Source: Platanthera guangdongensis
Lineage: Eukaryota; Streptophyta; Magnoliopsida; Asparagales; Orchidaceae
Length of the DNA: 64,000 bases
Assembly: GCA_039583875.1 (NCBI GenBank)
Contig: CM077164.1
Coordinates: 64,315,043 to 64,379,042, forward strand
Direction of reading: 5' to 3'
Positions 31,018-42,420 of this stretch are shown one piece after another; the stretch's first letter is position 1; the number at the start of each line of letters is the position of its first letter. The position numbers and the translations under genes are program-made. The notes under the pieces are model-generated. The model saw nothing but the letters and a program-made list of their open reading frames with translations. It was not told the origin of the DNA and did no database searches.

Positions 31018-34000
31018 AAGACCCCGAGCAGACCCGCTGACTAGGCTCTCATCTAGCTGACAGGGCTGTATGCTCACTCAGTGGTTGAAGATGATTTGGA
31101 GTGGATACCCCGAGCAGACCCGCTGACCAGACTCTCATCTAACTGACATGGCTGTATGCTCACTCGGTGGTTGGAGATGGTTTGGAGAGGAGACCCCGAG
31201 CAGACCCGCTGACCATGCTCTCATCTAGCTGGCAGGGGTGTAGGCTCACTCGGTGGTTGGAGATGGTTTGGAGAGGAGACCCCGAGCAGACCTGCTGACC
31301 AGGCTCTCATCTAGCTGGCAGGGCTGTAGGCTCACTCAGTGGTTTGAGATGGTTTGGAGTGGAGACCCCGAGCAGACCCGCTGACCGGGCACTCATCTAG
31401 CTGACAGGGCTGTAGGCTCACTCAGTGGTTGGAGATGGTTTGGAGTGGAGACCCCGTGCAGACCCGCTGACCAGGCTCTCATCTAGCTGGCAGGGCTGTA
31501 AGCTCACTCGGTGGTTGGAGATGGTTTGGAGAGGAGACCCCGAGCAGACCCGCTGACCAGACTCTCATCTAGCTGACAGGGCTGTAAGCTCACTCGGTGG
31601 TTGGAGATGGTTTGCAGTGGAGACTCCGAGCAGACCCGCTGACCAGACTCTCATCTAGCTGGCAGGGTTGTAAGCTCACTCGGTGGTTGGAGATGGTTTG
31701 GAGAGGAGACCCCGAGCTGACCCGCTGACCAGACTCTCATCTAGCTGGCAGGGCTGTAGGCTCACTCGGTGGTTGGAGATGGTTTGGAGAGCAGACCCCG
31801 AGCAGACCCGCTGGCCAGGCTCTCATCTAGCTGGCAGTGCTGTAGGCTCACTCGGTGGTTGGAGATGGTTTGGAGTGGAGACCCCGAGCAGACCCGCTGA
31901 CCAGACTCTCATCTAGCTGGCAGGGCTGTAGACTCACTCGGTGGTTGGATATGGTTTGCAGTGGAGACCCCGAGCAGACCCGCTGACCAAGCTCTCATCT
32001 AGCTGACAGGGCTGTAAGCTCACTCGATGGTTGGAGATGATTTGGAGAGGAGACCCCGAGCAGACCGCTGACCAGACTCTCATCTAGCTGATAGGGTTGT
32101 AGGCTCACTCGGTGGTTGGAGATGGTTTGGAGTGGAGACCCCGAGCAGACCCGCTGCCCTTGCTCTCATCTAGCTGACAGGGCTGTAGGCTCACTCGGTG
32201 GTTGGACCCGCTGATCAGGCTCTCATCTAGCTGGCAGGGCTGTAGGCTCACTCAGTGGTTGAAGATGGTTTGGAGTGGAGACCCCGAGCAGATCCGCTGA
32301 TCAGACTCTCATCTAGCTGGCAAGACTGTAGTCTCACTCGGTGGTTGGAGATGGTTTGGAGAGGAGACCCCGAGCAGACCCGCTGACCAGACTCTCATCT
32401 AGCTGACAGGGCTGTAGGCTCACTCGGTGGTTGTGGATGGTTTGGAGAGGAGACCCCGAGCAGACCCGCTGACCAGACTCTCATCTAGCTGACAGGACTG
32501 TAGGCTCACTCGTTGGTTGGAGATGGTTTGGAGAGGAGACTCCGAGCAAACCCGCTGACTAGACACTCATTTAGCTGGCAGGGCTGTAGGCTCACTCGGT
32601 GTTTGGAGATGGTTTGGAGTGGAGACACCGAGCAGACCCGCTGACCAGACTCTCATCTAGCTGGTAGGGCTGTAGGCTCGCTTGGTGGTTGGAGATGGTT
32701 TGGAGTGGAGACCCCGAGCAGACCCGCTGACCAGACTCTCATCTAGCTGACAGAGCTGTAGGTTCACTCGGTGGTTGGAGATGGTTTGGAGAGGAGATCC
32801 TGAGCAGACCCGCTGACCTTGCTCTCATCTAGCTGGCAAGGCTGTAGGCTTACTCGGTGGTTGAAGATGGTTTGAAAAGGAGACCCCGAGCAGACCCGCT
32901 GACCAGGCTCTCATCTAGCTGGCAGGGCTGTAAGCTCCCTCGGTGGTTGAAGATGGTTTGGAGAGGAGACCCCGAGCAGACCCGCTGACCAGACTCTCAT
33001 CTGGCTGGCAGGGCTGTAGGCTCACTTGGTGGTTGAAGATGGTTTGAAGTGGAGACCCCGAGCAGACACGCTGACCAGACACGCATCTAGCTGGCAGGGC
33101 TGTAGGCTCACTCGGTGGTTTGAGATGGTTTGGAGTGGAGACCCCGAGCAGACCCGCTGACCAGTCTCTCATCTAGCTTGCATGGCTGTAGCCTCACTCG
33201 GTGGTTAGAGATTGTTTGGAGAGGAGACCCTGAGCAGATCCGCTGACCAGGCTCTCATCTAGCTGGCAGAGCTGTAGGCTCACTCGGTGGTTGGAGATGG
33301 TTTGGAGTGGAGACCCCGAGCATACCCGCTGACCAGGTTCTCATCTAGCTGCCAGACTGTAGGCTCACTTGTTGGTTGGAGATGGTTTGGAGTGGAGACC
33401 CCGAGCAGACCCGCTGAACAGGCTCTCATCTAGCTGGTAGAGCTGTAGGCTCACTCGGTGGTTGAAGATGGTTTGGAGAGGAGACCCCGAGCAGACCCGC
33501 TGACCAGACTCTCATCTAGCTGGCAGGGCTGTAGGCTCACTCGGTGGTTGGAGATGGTTTGGAGAGGAGACCCCGAGCAGACCCGCTGACCAGGCTCTCA
33601 TTTAGCTGACAGGGCTGTAGGGTCACTTGGTGGTTGGAGATGGTTTGGAGTGGAGACCCCGAGCAGACCCACTGACCAGACTCTCATCTAGCTGGCAGGG
33701 CTGCATGCTCACTCGGTGATTGAAGATGGTTTGGAGTGGAGACCCCGAGCAGACCCGCTGACCAGACTCTCATCTAGCTGAAAGGGCTGCAGGCTCACTC
33801 GGTGGTTGGAGATAGTTTGGAGAGGAGACTCCGAGCAGACCCGCTGACCAGGCTCTCATCTAGCTGACAGGGTTGTAGGCTCACTCGGTGGTTGGAGATG
33901 GTTTGGAGTTAAGACCCCGAGCAGACCCGCTGACCAGGCTCTAATCTAGCTGGCAGGGCTGTAGGCTCACTCGGTGGTTGGAGATTGTTTGGAGTGGAGA

Positions 34001-34834
34001 ACCCGAGCAGACCCGCTGACCAGGCTCTCATCTAGCTGGCAGGGCTGTAGGCTCACTCGGTGGTTGAAGATGGTTTGGAGTGGAGACCCCGAGCAAACCC
34101 GCTGACCAGGCTCTCATCTAGCTGGCAGGGCTGTAGGCTCACTCGGTGGTTGGAGATGGTTTGAAGAGGAGACCCCGAGCAGACCCTCTGACCAGACTCT
34201 CATCTATATGGCAGAGCTGTAGGCTCACTCGGTGGTTTGAGATGGTTTGGAGAGGAGACCCCGAGCAGACCCGCTGACCAGACCTTCATCTAGCTGGCAG
34301 GGCTGTAGGCTCACTCGGTGGTTGGAGATGGTTTGGAGTGGAGACCCCGAGCAGACCCGCTGACCAGACTCTCATCTAGCTGGCAGGGCTGTAGGCTCAC
34401 TCGGTGGTTTGAGATGGGTTGGAGTGGAGACCCCGAGCAGACCCGCTGACCAGACTCTCATCTAGCTGGCAGAGCTCTAGGCTCACTCGGTGGTTGAAGA
34501 TGCTTTGGAGAGGAGATCCCGAGCAGACCCGCTGACCAAACTCTCATCTAGCTGACAGAGCTGTAGGCTCACTCGGTGGTTGCAGATGGTTTGGAGTGGA
34601 GATCCCGAGCAGACCCGCTGACCAGACTCTCATCTAGCTGACAGGGCTGTAAGCTCACTTGTTGGTTGGAGATGGTTTGGAGTGGAGACCCCGAGCAGAC
34701 CCGCTGACCAGGCTCTCATCTAGCTGCCATGACTGTAGGTTGACTCGGTGGTTGCAGATGGATTGGAGAGCAGACCCCGAGCAGACCCACTGACCGGGCT
34801 CTCATCTAGCTGGCAGGTCAGTAGGCTCACTCGG
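31018..34834 (+). repeat. 86-bp satellite array in the Tat-1 3' region, about 44 copies
   Basis: Head-to-tail units of 86 bp, for example 'gagaccccgagcagacccgc' ... 'ggtggttggagatggtttgg', run without interruption for 3.8 kb. Units differ from each other by a few positions and there is one shortened unit near 32203. The core 'agacccgctgaccaggctct' is shared with the Tat-2 repeat. It begins about 120 bp after the pol stop, so it lies in the 3' untranslated region of Tat-1. The ORFs inside it are repeat artefacts. Confidence 0.95.
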
Positions 34835-35360
34835 GGGGAAGTCAAGTGGCAAGAGCTCTCGAAGAAAGGTGTCTATACTTATCAGTGAATTAGTAGAAGA
34901 TTCTTATGAAAAGGAAGGATTGGAGGCAATGCAAGTGAGGAGGAGCATTTCAGACTGGCGCTCGGCGAGGGGGACCTCGCCCATAGCGAGCGGGTATTCA
35001 ATGTCAAAGGCACATGTCTCGCATAAAAAGGGGACTTATCGAAGGGAGCAGTTTGGTCCCCAGATTCTACCCGCGTAAGGTTCGTCTCGCGACGAGACGA
35101 GAGTAAAAGGCCAGACTGTCTCGCACTCGGCATGGGTGAGGAGAAGTGCAACGACCAGCGCTCTGAGTTAACTTTCAAACGAGACAGCAATAGATGAATC
35201 GCAATGAAATAAAAAGAGCAAAAGGTTATAATAAAAATCCCGAAAGATTATAATAACAATTCCTTGTTCATTACAGAAAGAAGAAACATCTCTATACAAA
35301 AACATACAAGTACAAGAGACAAAAAAGGGGGGGGGGGAGTCCCAAGACCCTGACACCCGT
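34835..35360. other. Tat-1 spacer between satellite and antisense gene B
   Basis: No domain seen. This is where transcripts from pol and from antisense gene B would converge. Confidence 0.5.
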
Positions 35361-37314
35361 TCACTCCTCGTCACTGGAGGTGGAGCTGTCATCCGTCTCG
35401 CCGTATAGTTGCGGGACCAGGTCGCGGACCGTGACTGTCTCGGCATCATCTTTGACGACCCCTAGTTCCTTCATCATCTTCAGGACGAGCTCGGCGGTCT
35501 TGATGTTGGCATCTCGGCACATGACATCGACCTCGTCCAGAGAATAATGAGTGGGCGGATCTGGGTGAGGGTGAGGCAGGGAGCTATCTAGAAGGCGGGT
35601 GTTCTCGGCCTTTAGCCTCCTGTTCTCCTCCTCCAAGGCCTCCACGCGCGAGCGCATTCGATCAGCCGTCTCGGCATCCTGCGAGAAGGCTATCAGTCAA
35701 CAAAAATTCATGCAAGAAAAACTAGCAAGTTAAACTGGCGAATGGCCGTTAGAAAGCTTATCACGCCGCCTTGGCTTCGGGCGAGAAGGTTGTCGGCGAC
35801 TGCCGACCTCTTTTCAAGGTCATTCGATTTCTCGCGTTCTACGGCAAGGCTGGTCTCCGCCTCCTTCCACTTCTTGTTATTGAAGACAAGGCGACGCAAG
35901 ATTCTGTGCGAGAGCTCCATGGAGCGAAATTGGGCGTGAGCGGTCTTCAAGACGAGGTCTCGCGACGGCTCGTTATCCGCGGGCTCAGCCACAAGGCCAC
36001 CATAGAGCCCATACCCGAGGGAGAAGGCGTGGCTGGTGGGTGGGTCTCGCTCCTTCCAGGAGGGAAGGAGAGTGGACACCGACACGCGGTTGGAGTCCTC
36101 CCACAAAAGAACCGGCTCGCCGATGGCATCGCCGTCACGGGCCCCATGTTGTAATTCAGATGCGAGGAGGGGGCCGTGCGGCTGGAAGAGCCAGCCTCGC
36201 GAGGGGGAAGCTCGGCGGGCTGGACAGAGGTGGTGGCGGTTTGGTCAGGTAGGGCCGTCTCGCGGGCAGGCGAGACGGCTTGATGGTGAGGTGATGGAGA
36301 TCTTTCCACAGAAATGGGGGTCAGAGACCCCGACATTTCTTTCCTTTCCTTGGGCGCAGCTCCTTTTTTCTCTTTTGGCCGCAGCACCACCTTCTTCATC
36401 TTCTTCTTAGGACTGTGCCGAGGAGCGGCAACATCGTCCCCAGCTCTTTTCTTTGGGGCGGGAGTCGGCGTTTCCTTTTCCGCCTCCGCCGCCATGCTGG
36501 CAAGGACGAGACCTTTGTTGCTCAGGTAAGGGGGATGGATGAGGATAGTCCTCTCTCCTGAGAAAGAAAATGGTCAGAATGAAACAAGACGGTAAGATAA
36601 GCATAATACTAAGACAGCGCGAGTATACCTTCACCAGGGAGGACGAGAAGGAGCGAGTCGAGGTCTCGCCGAAGGTAATTGACCTCGAAGTTTTTCCCTA
36701 CGAAGAAGTCGCAGAGAGGCATTTCAGCGCCCCCAACCTTGGGGGTCTCGTGGTACACCTCGACAGGCGACACCGGAGCGAGTGGGACGCCTCCAAGATT
36801 CTCGCGAATGAAGACAAACCGGGTGAGTCAGTGGTGGTTCTTGTTGGGCGTCTCGCATACCTTTAGGCCTTGGCCGGTGAAGTATGAGACGCCATCGTCT
36901 TTGGCATGGTAGACGAACAGCTTGCGAAAGACAGTAAGACTAAATTCGATGCGCTCGCGGCGCAGGTAACTAGCGAAGGCGACCAACATCGAGATGGCGT
37001 TGGGGTTGAGATGTGCGGGAACAACGCCAAAATATTTCAAAGCCTGTTTTACCTCTGGCCAGAGGGGGAGTCTTAGCCCCGCCTCGAAGTGCGAGACAGG
37101 GAAGGCGAGCTCGTCGGGGTAGAAGGTATTAACAGCCTCGCCGACCTTTGGCGGGCGAGACTGATACCCAGCAGCTAGGAATTCGCTGGCGAAGCGGTTG
37201 TAATCCTCTTCAGAGATTTTGCCGGGGGGGGGGGAGTCGTGGTCGACAAATCGCCTCCCGCAGCGGCTGCGGCCCTCGCCTTCTTCTGCTCTCTTCTTTC
37301 CCATGGCGAGCGAG
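35361..37314 (-). pseudogene. Tat-1 antisense gene B (Transposase_28 type)
   Basis: Predicted minus-strand exons are 37314-36629, 36557-35765 and 35678-35361, with introns of 71 and 86 nt. It starts MGKKRAEEGEGRS and has HFEAGLRLPLWPEVKQALKYF and RRERIEFSLTVFRKLFVYH, homologous to Tat-2 gene B. Exon 2 is Lys/Pro-rich, then has VSTLLPSWKERD and HAFSLGYGLYG. Exon 3 is a coiled coil (VEALEEENRRLKAENTRL), a conserved helical part and an acidic Ser-rich tail (DDSSTSSDEE). Lesions are a TGA near 36828 and a frameshift near 36115. A TATA box lies at 37463-37470. The intron phases (1, 0) match Tat-2. Function unknown. Confidence 0.72.
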
Positions 37315-37841
37315 ATGACAGAAACAGAAGGGGGTAAAAAAAAGAGGGGTGGAAATGGGACGCGAGAAGAGGTAGGCAAGGGGGAGCAGGCGAGAACTCC
37401 GGATTTCAGCAGCAGCAGGAAGCGATAGAGCAAGTATAGGACATCTGGATCCGGGGGGGGGGTATTTATAGCAGATAGAGAGACGAGAAAAAAGAGCGGG
37501 AAAGTGAGAAGGCGGAAGCCGAAGGGGCAACCCGACGATTCATCTTCTCTCTCTCTCCTGAACCCGAGACGCGGAACTCCGCGACGACATTTCCCATGAG
37601 CCAAAAATAAAAATAAAAAAGTAGATTGATTAACACAACCATAATGAGAATCCGACATGACAGGTTGACAAAATATCATAATAAATTATCACAATAAATT
37701 ATTTCGTTCCGCACGAGACAGACATCTCGTCCAAGGGGATCAAAATAACAAATTAATAATTAAACAGGTCGGTGTCCGATTAATAAATACAACAAAGTCA
37801 CCGGCGAGACGCTTAAACAGGCGAGACGAAGCCAATGTCCC

Positions 37842-38842
37842 TTAATTCTTGTGCCACTTCCAGCGGCCGCCGTGAGATCCCGCGCATGGAGGACGTCCAG
37901 GCAGATGAAAGGCGCGGACGACGTCAAGACCGCGGCGCGCGAGGCAGAGATGTTGGTCAGTCTCGCTTATGATGGCCTGAGGGTCTGTCCCATCTATTTC
38001 GGCGTCGGCATCGACCTCGACAGAGAGGCGAGCACACTCAGTTTCCAGCCAGTCAATGCGCCGATCGGAAGCTTGCTTCTCCAGTTCCATCTCGCGGATG
38101 ATGTGTATATTTTCGAAACATCCTGGCCGTCCGGCGCTTCAACTCCAGAAGGTCCATAGGATCACCCAGGTAGTCTTCGATCTCATCTGGGCGAGGAAGA
38201 GGCGAGAGGGGAGACGACGTGGGGGAATCCTCAGTACCCGAGTCGAACTGGATACCTGCGAAAAAGTGGAAGATCATAATGAAGGATGGTCACGCAGCCG
38301 CGAGCTGTGGATACAAAAACTAGCCCCGTGGTCTCGAATGTACCCGATGGGGGAATAGAAATCTGCATGAAGCAGAAAGACATGATGAGTTTACTTACTT
38401 GGGATGAGAGAGTTCCCCACAAGCCGCGAGATGTCTTCTTTTCTTGTGATAGGGGGGAGGATTCCTGAGGCGAGTCGGGGCATTGATAATGTTGATCGGT
38501 AACGTCAGGAGGATTCGCTGGCATGTGGGAATCATCGTGGTTTCCCTGAAAGAGCATGATCAATAAGCGAGACGATAAGAGAAAGGAGAGGCGAGAGGAG
38601 GAGTCAAGAATCACCTGTCTCTCCCCAAAGGACGCGGGAGGAAGTGTATCGACTGTCAAGGGTGCCGAAGTGGTCGCGCCGGCCGAGAATGGAGGGCCGA
38701 CGGTTTTTGTCTTCTTCAGGCGAGATGAGGAAGGTGCTGAAGCGGGGGTGCGGGCCAAAGATGGGATCAGGGCAGCCACATTGGCTTTGTTTTGTTTCCG
38801 TACCATCGCGAGATGCTCACGAAAGCTCTGGCTATGAGACAT
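37842..38842 (-). pseudogene. Tat-1 antisense gene A
   Basis: Predicted minus-strand exons are 38842-38615, 38545-38399 and 38255-37842. It starts MSHSQSFREHLAMVRKQNKA, followed by a Ser/Thr/Pro-rich region, an acidic stretch with DEIEDYLGDPMDLLELKRR, a helix-forming stretch (MELEKQASDRRIDWLETE) and the tail GGRWKWHKN. It corresponds to Tat-2 gene A (MKDFLEGP and GRWRWVPY are the matching segments). Exon 2 to exon 3 does not join in frame as written, perhaps because one base was lost at the donor. There is also a frameshift near 38115. TATA at 38905-38912. Confidence 0.6.
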
Positions 38843-39009
38843 GTTGATGGTAGAAGAAAGGTGGAAATTAGAGAGGGGGCGCTCCATGATGAGGTGGGGT
38901 CTCATATTTATAGACTCCAGGGGGAGGGCCCGCCAAAGATTCTCATAAATGAGTCCCAACGACCGCGAGCCTCAGTTGGACTTTCTTTCCGAGCTTGGGG
39001 CAACCTCGA

Positions 39010-39024
39010 AAAGAGCGGGGATTG
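39010..39024 (+). promoter_or_regulatory. Tat-1 polypurine tract
   Basis: AAAGAGCGGGGATTG immediately precedes the 3' LTR and is identical to the tract of Tat-2. Confidence 0.75.
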
Positions 39025-39733
39025 TGTACAACCTTGAGCTCGCGGGAGACGTTTTAAGCAGCGAGACGGAGAAGCTGGCGAGAGGAATTGAAGAAGCGAG
39101 TGAGACATTTTTGGTCCACTCGCAGAGGGCGAGGCGGGGCTCGACGCTGTAGGCGAGACGTCCTCTAGGGCGCGGGCTGGCCCTTGGGGCGAGATGGCTC
39201 CCATGGGGCGGGAGGCCGGCGAGACGAGCAGGTTAGTTCGTCTCGCCCGCTGATCATTTTCCCACTCGCCATGTAGAAGGAAGGATGTTTTTACCTTCTT
39301 ACCACCAAGAGAGATTTTACTCTTCTACCCTAGGTAATTTTACCCTTCTACCCTTGGTGGTCTGCATATAGCTCTTCAGAACAGCGGAGTTTGGCTGTTG
39401 CCAGACCCGACCCAGGGTATTGTGCTAATTTCATGTCGGTTCAGTATGGTTATTTGCAGATCAAGCTCAGAGGCCTATAAATAGACCGATAAGATGTCTT
39501 GAAGGGTTGTTGATCCTTTCCATATTCTTCCTTAAAGACACCTAGCTCAGCATTGGCTAGGGAGGGGAAGAACTTCAGTTTCTTCCGGGTAAGAGGTGGG
39601 ACCTCCGAGCTGAGATCCTCAGTCTGTTTCTAGGTGTGCGACTCACGTCGGGACGGTGGTTCAAGAAGAGTAGGTGTGAGCTGCAACTTTTCAGGTCCGA
39701 ACTCTAGGTGGAACCAGGTTACTGGTTCCAACA
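39025..39733 (+). repeat. Tat-1 3' LTR
   Basis: 709 bp, TGTACAACC to GTTCCAACA. A TATA box 'ctataaatagaccgat' lies near 39477. It matches both parts of the 5' LTR with scattered substitutions. Confidence 0.9.
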
Positions 39734-39738
39734 TATTG

Positions 39739-40440
39739 CAGGAAACTGAGATGCTCGACTGTGTTCCAACAAACACCCCGATTGAAGAAAATCACGGAAT
39801 CTGTGAGGATGGTAACAGTGATCAGGGCAATGTCACACGCTACCAGAGATTAGTTGGAAAACGAATATACTTGTCTCATACTCGTCCCGATATTATCCAT
39901 GTTGTTGGGATTCTGAGCAGATACATGCATGCTCGCAGGATTAGACATCAAGAGGCAGCTTATCAGGTGTTAGGGTACTTAAAGAAGGCTCCGAGTCGTG
40001 GTCTTCTATTTTCCAAAAATGACCACTTGAGGATTGAAGTTTTTACTGATGCTGATTGGGCAGGATGTCGTGATAATCGAAAGTCTATAATCTGTTATTG
40101 TTCTTTTGTTGGAGGAAACCTGGTGACTTGGCGCAGTAAGAAGCAAAATGTAGTGGTCAGATCAAGTGCTGAGGCAAAATACCGTGCAATCACAAGGCAC
40201 ATGCGAAGGCCTCTGGTTGCGTACAGTTCTACATGACTTGGGGTTTCCCGTGACGACACTGTTCTCCTTGTTTTGCGACAACAAGGTAATAATCAGTATA
40301 TACCATAATCCTGTACAACATGACAGGACAAAACACGTTGAAGTGGATCGACATTTTATGAAAGATCACTTGGATAAAAAGGCTAGTCACACAATTCGTT
40401 CACTCTAAAGATCAACTGACAGATGTGTTTACAAAAAGCT
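39739..40440 (+). pseudogene. Copia-2 reverse transcriptase end and RNase H
   Basis: It resumes exactly where Tat-1 cut the frame, reading QETEMLDCVPTNTPIEE, then YQRLVGKRIYLSHTRPDI and SRYMHA. RNase H follows (VFTDADWAGCRDNRKSI, WRSKKQNVVVRSSAEAKYR), a frameshift near 40200, then DNKVIISIYHNPVQHDRTKH and VEVDRHFMKDHLD. The region ends shortly before the GAGGGGGAGAG polypurine tract (about 40505-40515). Confidence 0.85.
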
Positions 40441-40516
40441 TGGGGTGATGCATTCAGTGACAACATCAAGGGACTTGGAATGACTGATATCTTTCGTCCG
40501 ACTTGAGGGGGAGAGT

Positions 40517-40701
40517 TGAGAGTTATTTACAAGTCGAGTCATTTTTCGTATTATTATTATTATTATTATTACTAGCGCTTATGTGTGTACGTGAGGTTTA
40601 GTCCCACATCGGGTGTTTACGTTTACAAGTCTATTGTAATCTTATATATAGCTCTCAATGGATGAATAATAATGAGCAAGTATTATTTCCTCTCAATTCA
40701 A
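40517..40701 (+). repeat. Copia-2 3' LTR
   Basis: Near-identical to 11502-11676 apart from point changes and a longer ATT microsatellite (about eight repeats near 40550-40572). Confidence 0.87.
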
Positions 40702-42420
40702 CTCTGTCTTCATCAGATACAATGTAGGCTACGAGTGTGTCCAGGAAATGAAATGATTTGACTTGGATAGTTTGTCTACGACCACAAGATTGATAAACTT
40801 CCGATGGTATTTGAGTAACCCGTCGATGAAGCACATGAATATGTTTGATCAAATATGCATGGGAACAAACAGGAGTTGCAGAAATATGGCGGGATGCAAA
40901 TGTTCAACCTTGTTCTATTGACATGCAATACATAATGCAATGAAATCATGCACTGATCTCTGTATTCTTTCCAATACCCCCCCTCCCTTAAAAGTACATT
41001 TTGTACTCCTTCATGGGTATGTGACTGGACTGCCCTCAAAAATGTCTCCACTATGGGTATTTCAACCACCACATATGTGCGACTTTCATAAAGGATAAGC
41101 TCCTCATGTACCATTCAAACCTTGCAGGCTTCCTTCTTTTTTGATGCTGTCTCGAAATGTGGTGAGAATGTTTTACCTTGTAACCTCTGTACGCATACTC
41201 TCAAACTGTTATGTTGTGGGTGACGATATATCGCATAAGTGTCTGATGCCTTCTTCTATTCGTACAACATTTGATGCCTTGTTGAGTGTGTCGACTCAAT
41301 ACTCAAGATAGAAATTGTTTCCCAACAACTTACTCACAAAGTGTTGTTGTGATGGGGGTGACGAACTTCTGCTCCAACAAATATTTCCATTCGAAGTAAT
41401 CTGTGTGCATCTTGAATCGTCATCCCCACAGATGAGGGAGCCAACACTGAACTTTTTCTCGTGTTATTAACTCCTCTTCGTAGGTGGGCAATTTATAATG
41501 ATATTGTGCTAAGTGTCGGCTGAAGCACACAATGGGGTGTCCCGAATGATGCAATACTGCACTGATCTTCCCTGGATCAACCGATGCACCTTTTCTATAA
41601 CCAATATGTCACGGTTAGTGCCAAACATGTTTCTCTCATTTTTAATGCCAATGGGTTCTTTTGTATCAAGGTTAAGACAACTCATTTGAGCTGAAGAAAA
41701 TCAAAACGTGTTTGCGGAGATATGGGCCAAATACCTTCATGATGGCCAGAAGAGTAAATGAAGCTTTAGTCAGCTCAAAAGACACGACTAAGAACTCGAA
41801 GTGCCCACGATGCATCTTGAATGCTTTGTTGGCTATATCTTCCGTTGTCATTCAGACTTGATGGTAGCTTGACTTGAGATCCAGCTTGGAGAACACCTTG
41901 GCCCTGTGTAATTTATTAAAAACTCCTCGACAACTAGAATAGGTAATTATGTTTCACTGTGCTGCCATTCAAGGTCTGAAAGCCTATGCAATATCTCCAC
42001 GTACCATCCTTCTCGCCACTAACAATAATGATGCTGAAAAAGGTGATTGATTAGGGCGAATGATACCTCTCTGAATTAACTCGCATTGATCCCCGATCTC
42101 GTCTTTTTGTAGAAATGGGTAACAATATAATTTCACTATTGGTGATCGGGACTATCCATATGGGGGTTATTATGAAGGCGGACACACAAAAGCCTCAATC
42201 TATCAGAATGGCGGATTGGGTATTCTGAGAAACATAAAAATGGACTTCGCCGCCTCTTCAACTGTGTAGATCCATTGAGTTGGCTCATAGGGTGCGAGCA
42301 ATTCTTGTGAATTAGAGGGCAAGATGGAGGGAGTGGATTGGCAATGCATCCCGGGGAATGGCTTAGGTGCTTCCGGGATTGGCGGGATTGGATTTTAGAC
42401 AATGGACGTGACACTAACTG
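40702..42420 (-). pseudogene. Chromo-1 remnant: integrase core, RNase H and RT
   Basis: Minus-strand reading near 40690-40860 gives LLKYHRKFINLVVVDKLSKSNHF, the start of a gypsy integrase core. At about 41900-42100 it gives a degenerate RT with SGEKDGTWRYCIGFQTLN and, just upstream, a stretch matching 'RGIIRP' region logic. Stops are dense throughout. With 10570-11495 it forms one old chromovirus interrupted by Copia-2. Protease and Gag are not recognisable. Confidence 0.65.

Larger units (their letters stand above)
14144..39733 (+). mobile_element. Tat-1: large Ty3/gypsy Tat-lineage element
   Basis: The LTRs run 14144-14644 plus 24774-24979 (split by Tat-2) and 39025-39733. They start TGTACAACC and end GTTCCAACA. 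The flanks tgttg (14139-14143) and tattg (39734-39738) form a target duplication with one mismatch. Without the nested Tat-2 and its duplicated target the element is about 15.5 kb. Order: LTR, tRNA-Phe primer site, gag, protease, repeat-coded linker, RT, RNase H, second RNase H, integrase, 86-bp satellite, two antisense genes, polypurine tract, LTR. The dual RNase H and the antisense ORFs after pol are features of the Tat lineage (Grande/Ogre/Retand relatives). Confidence 0.88.
11502..40701 (+). mobile_element. Copia-2: Ty1/copia element split by nested Tat elements
   Basis: The LTRs at 11502-11676 and 40517-40701 match closely. A tRNA-Met-type primer site follows the first and a GAGGGGGAGAG polypurine tract precedes the second. 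Inside are protease, integrase and RT (11720-14143), then a 25.6-kb insertion, then the rest of RT and RNase H (39739-40440). The target ACTCT occurs at 11491-11495 and 40701-40705. Deleting the element restores the integrase frame of Chromo-1. There is no gag between primer site and protease. Confidence 0.88.

Noticed and set aside
31683..33172. ORFs inside the 86-bp array on both strands
   Set aside because: They repeat with the 86-bp period and have no start context or homologous protein; they are by-products of the repeat.
31018..34834. Regular repeat array that could be taken for a CRISPR locus
   Set aside because: The 86-bp units are contiguous with no unique spacers, and the array lies in the 3' region of a plant retrotransposon. 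No cas genes are present.
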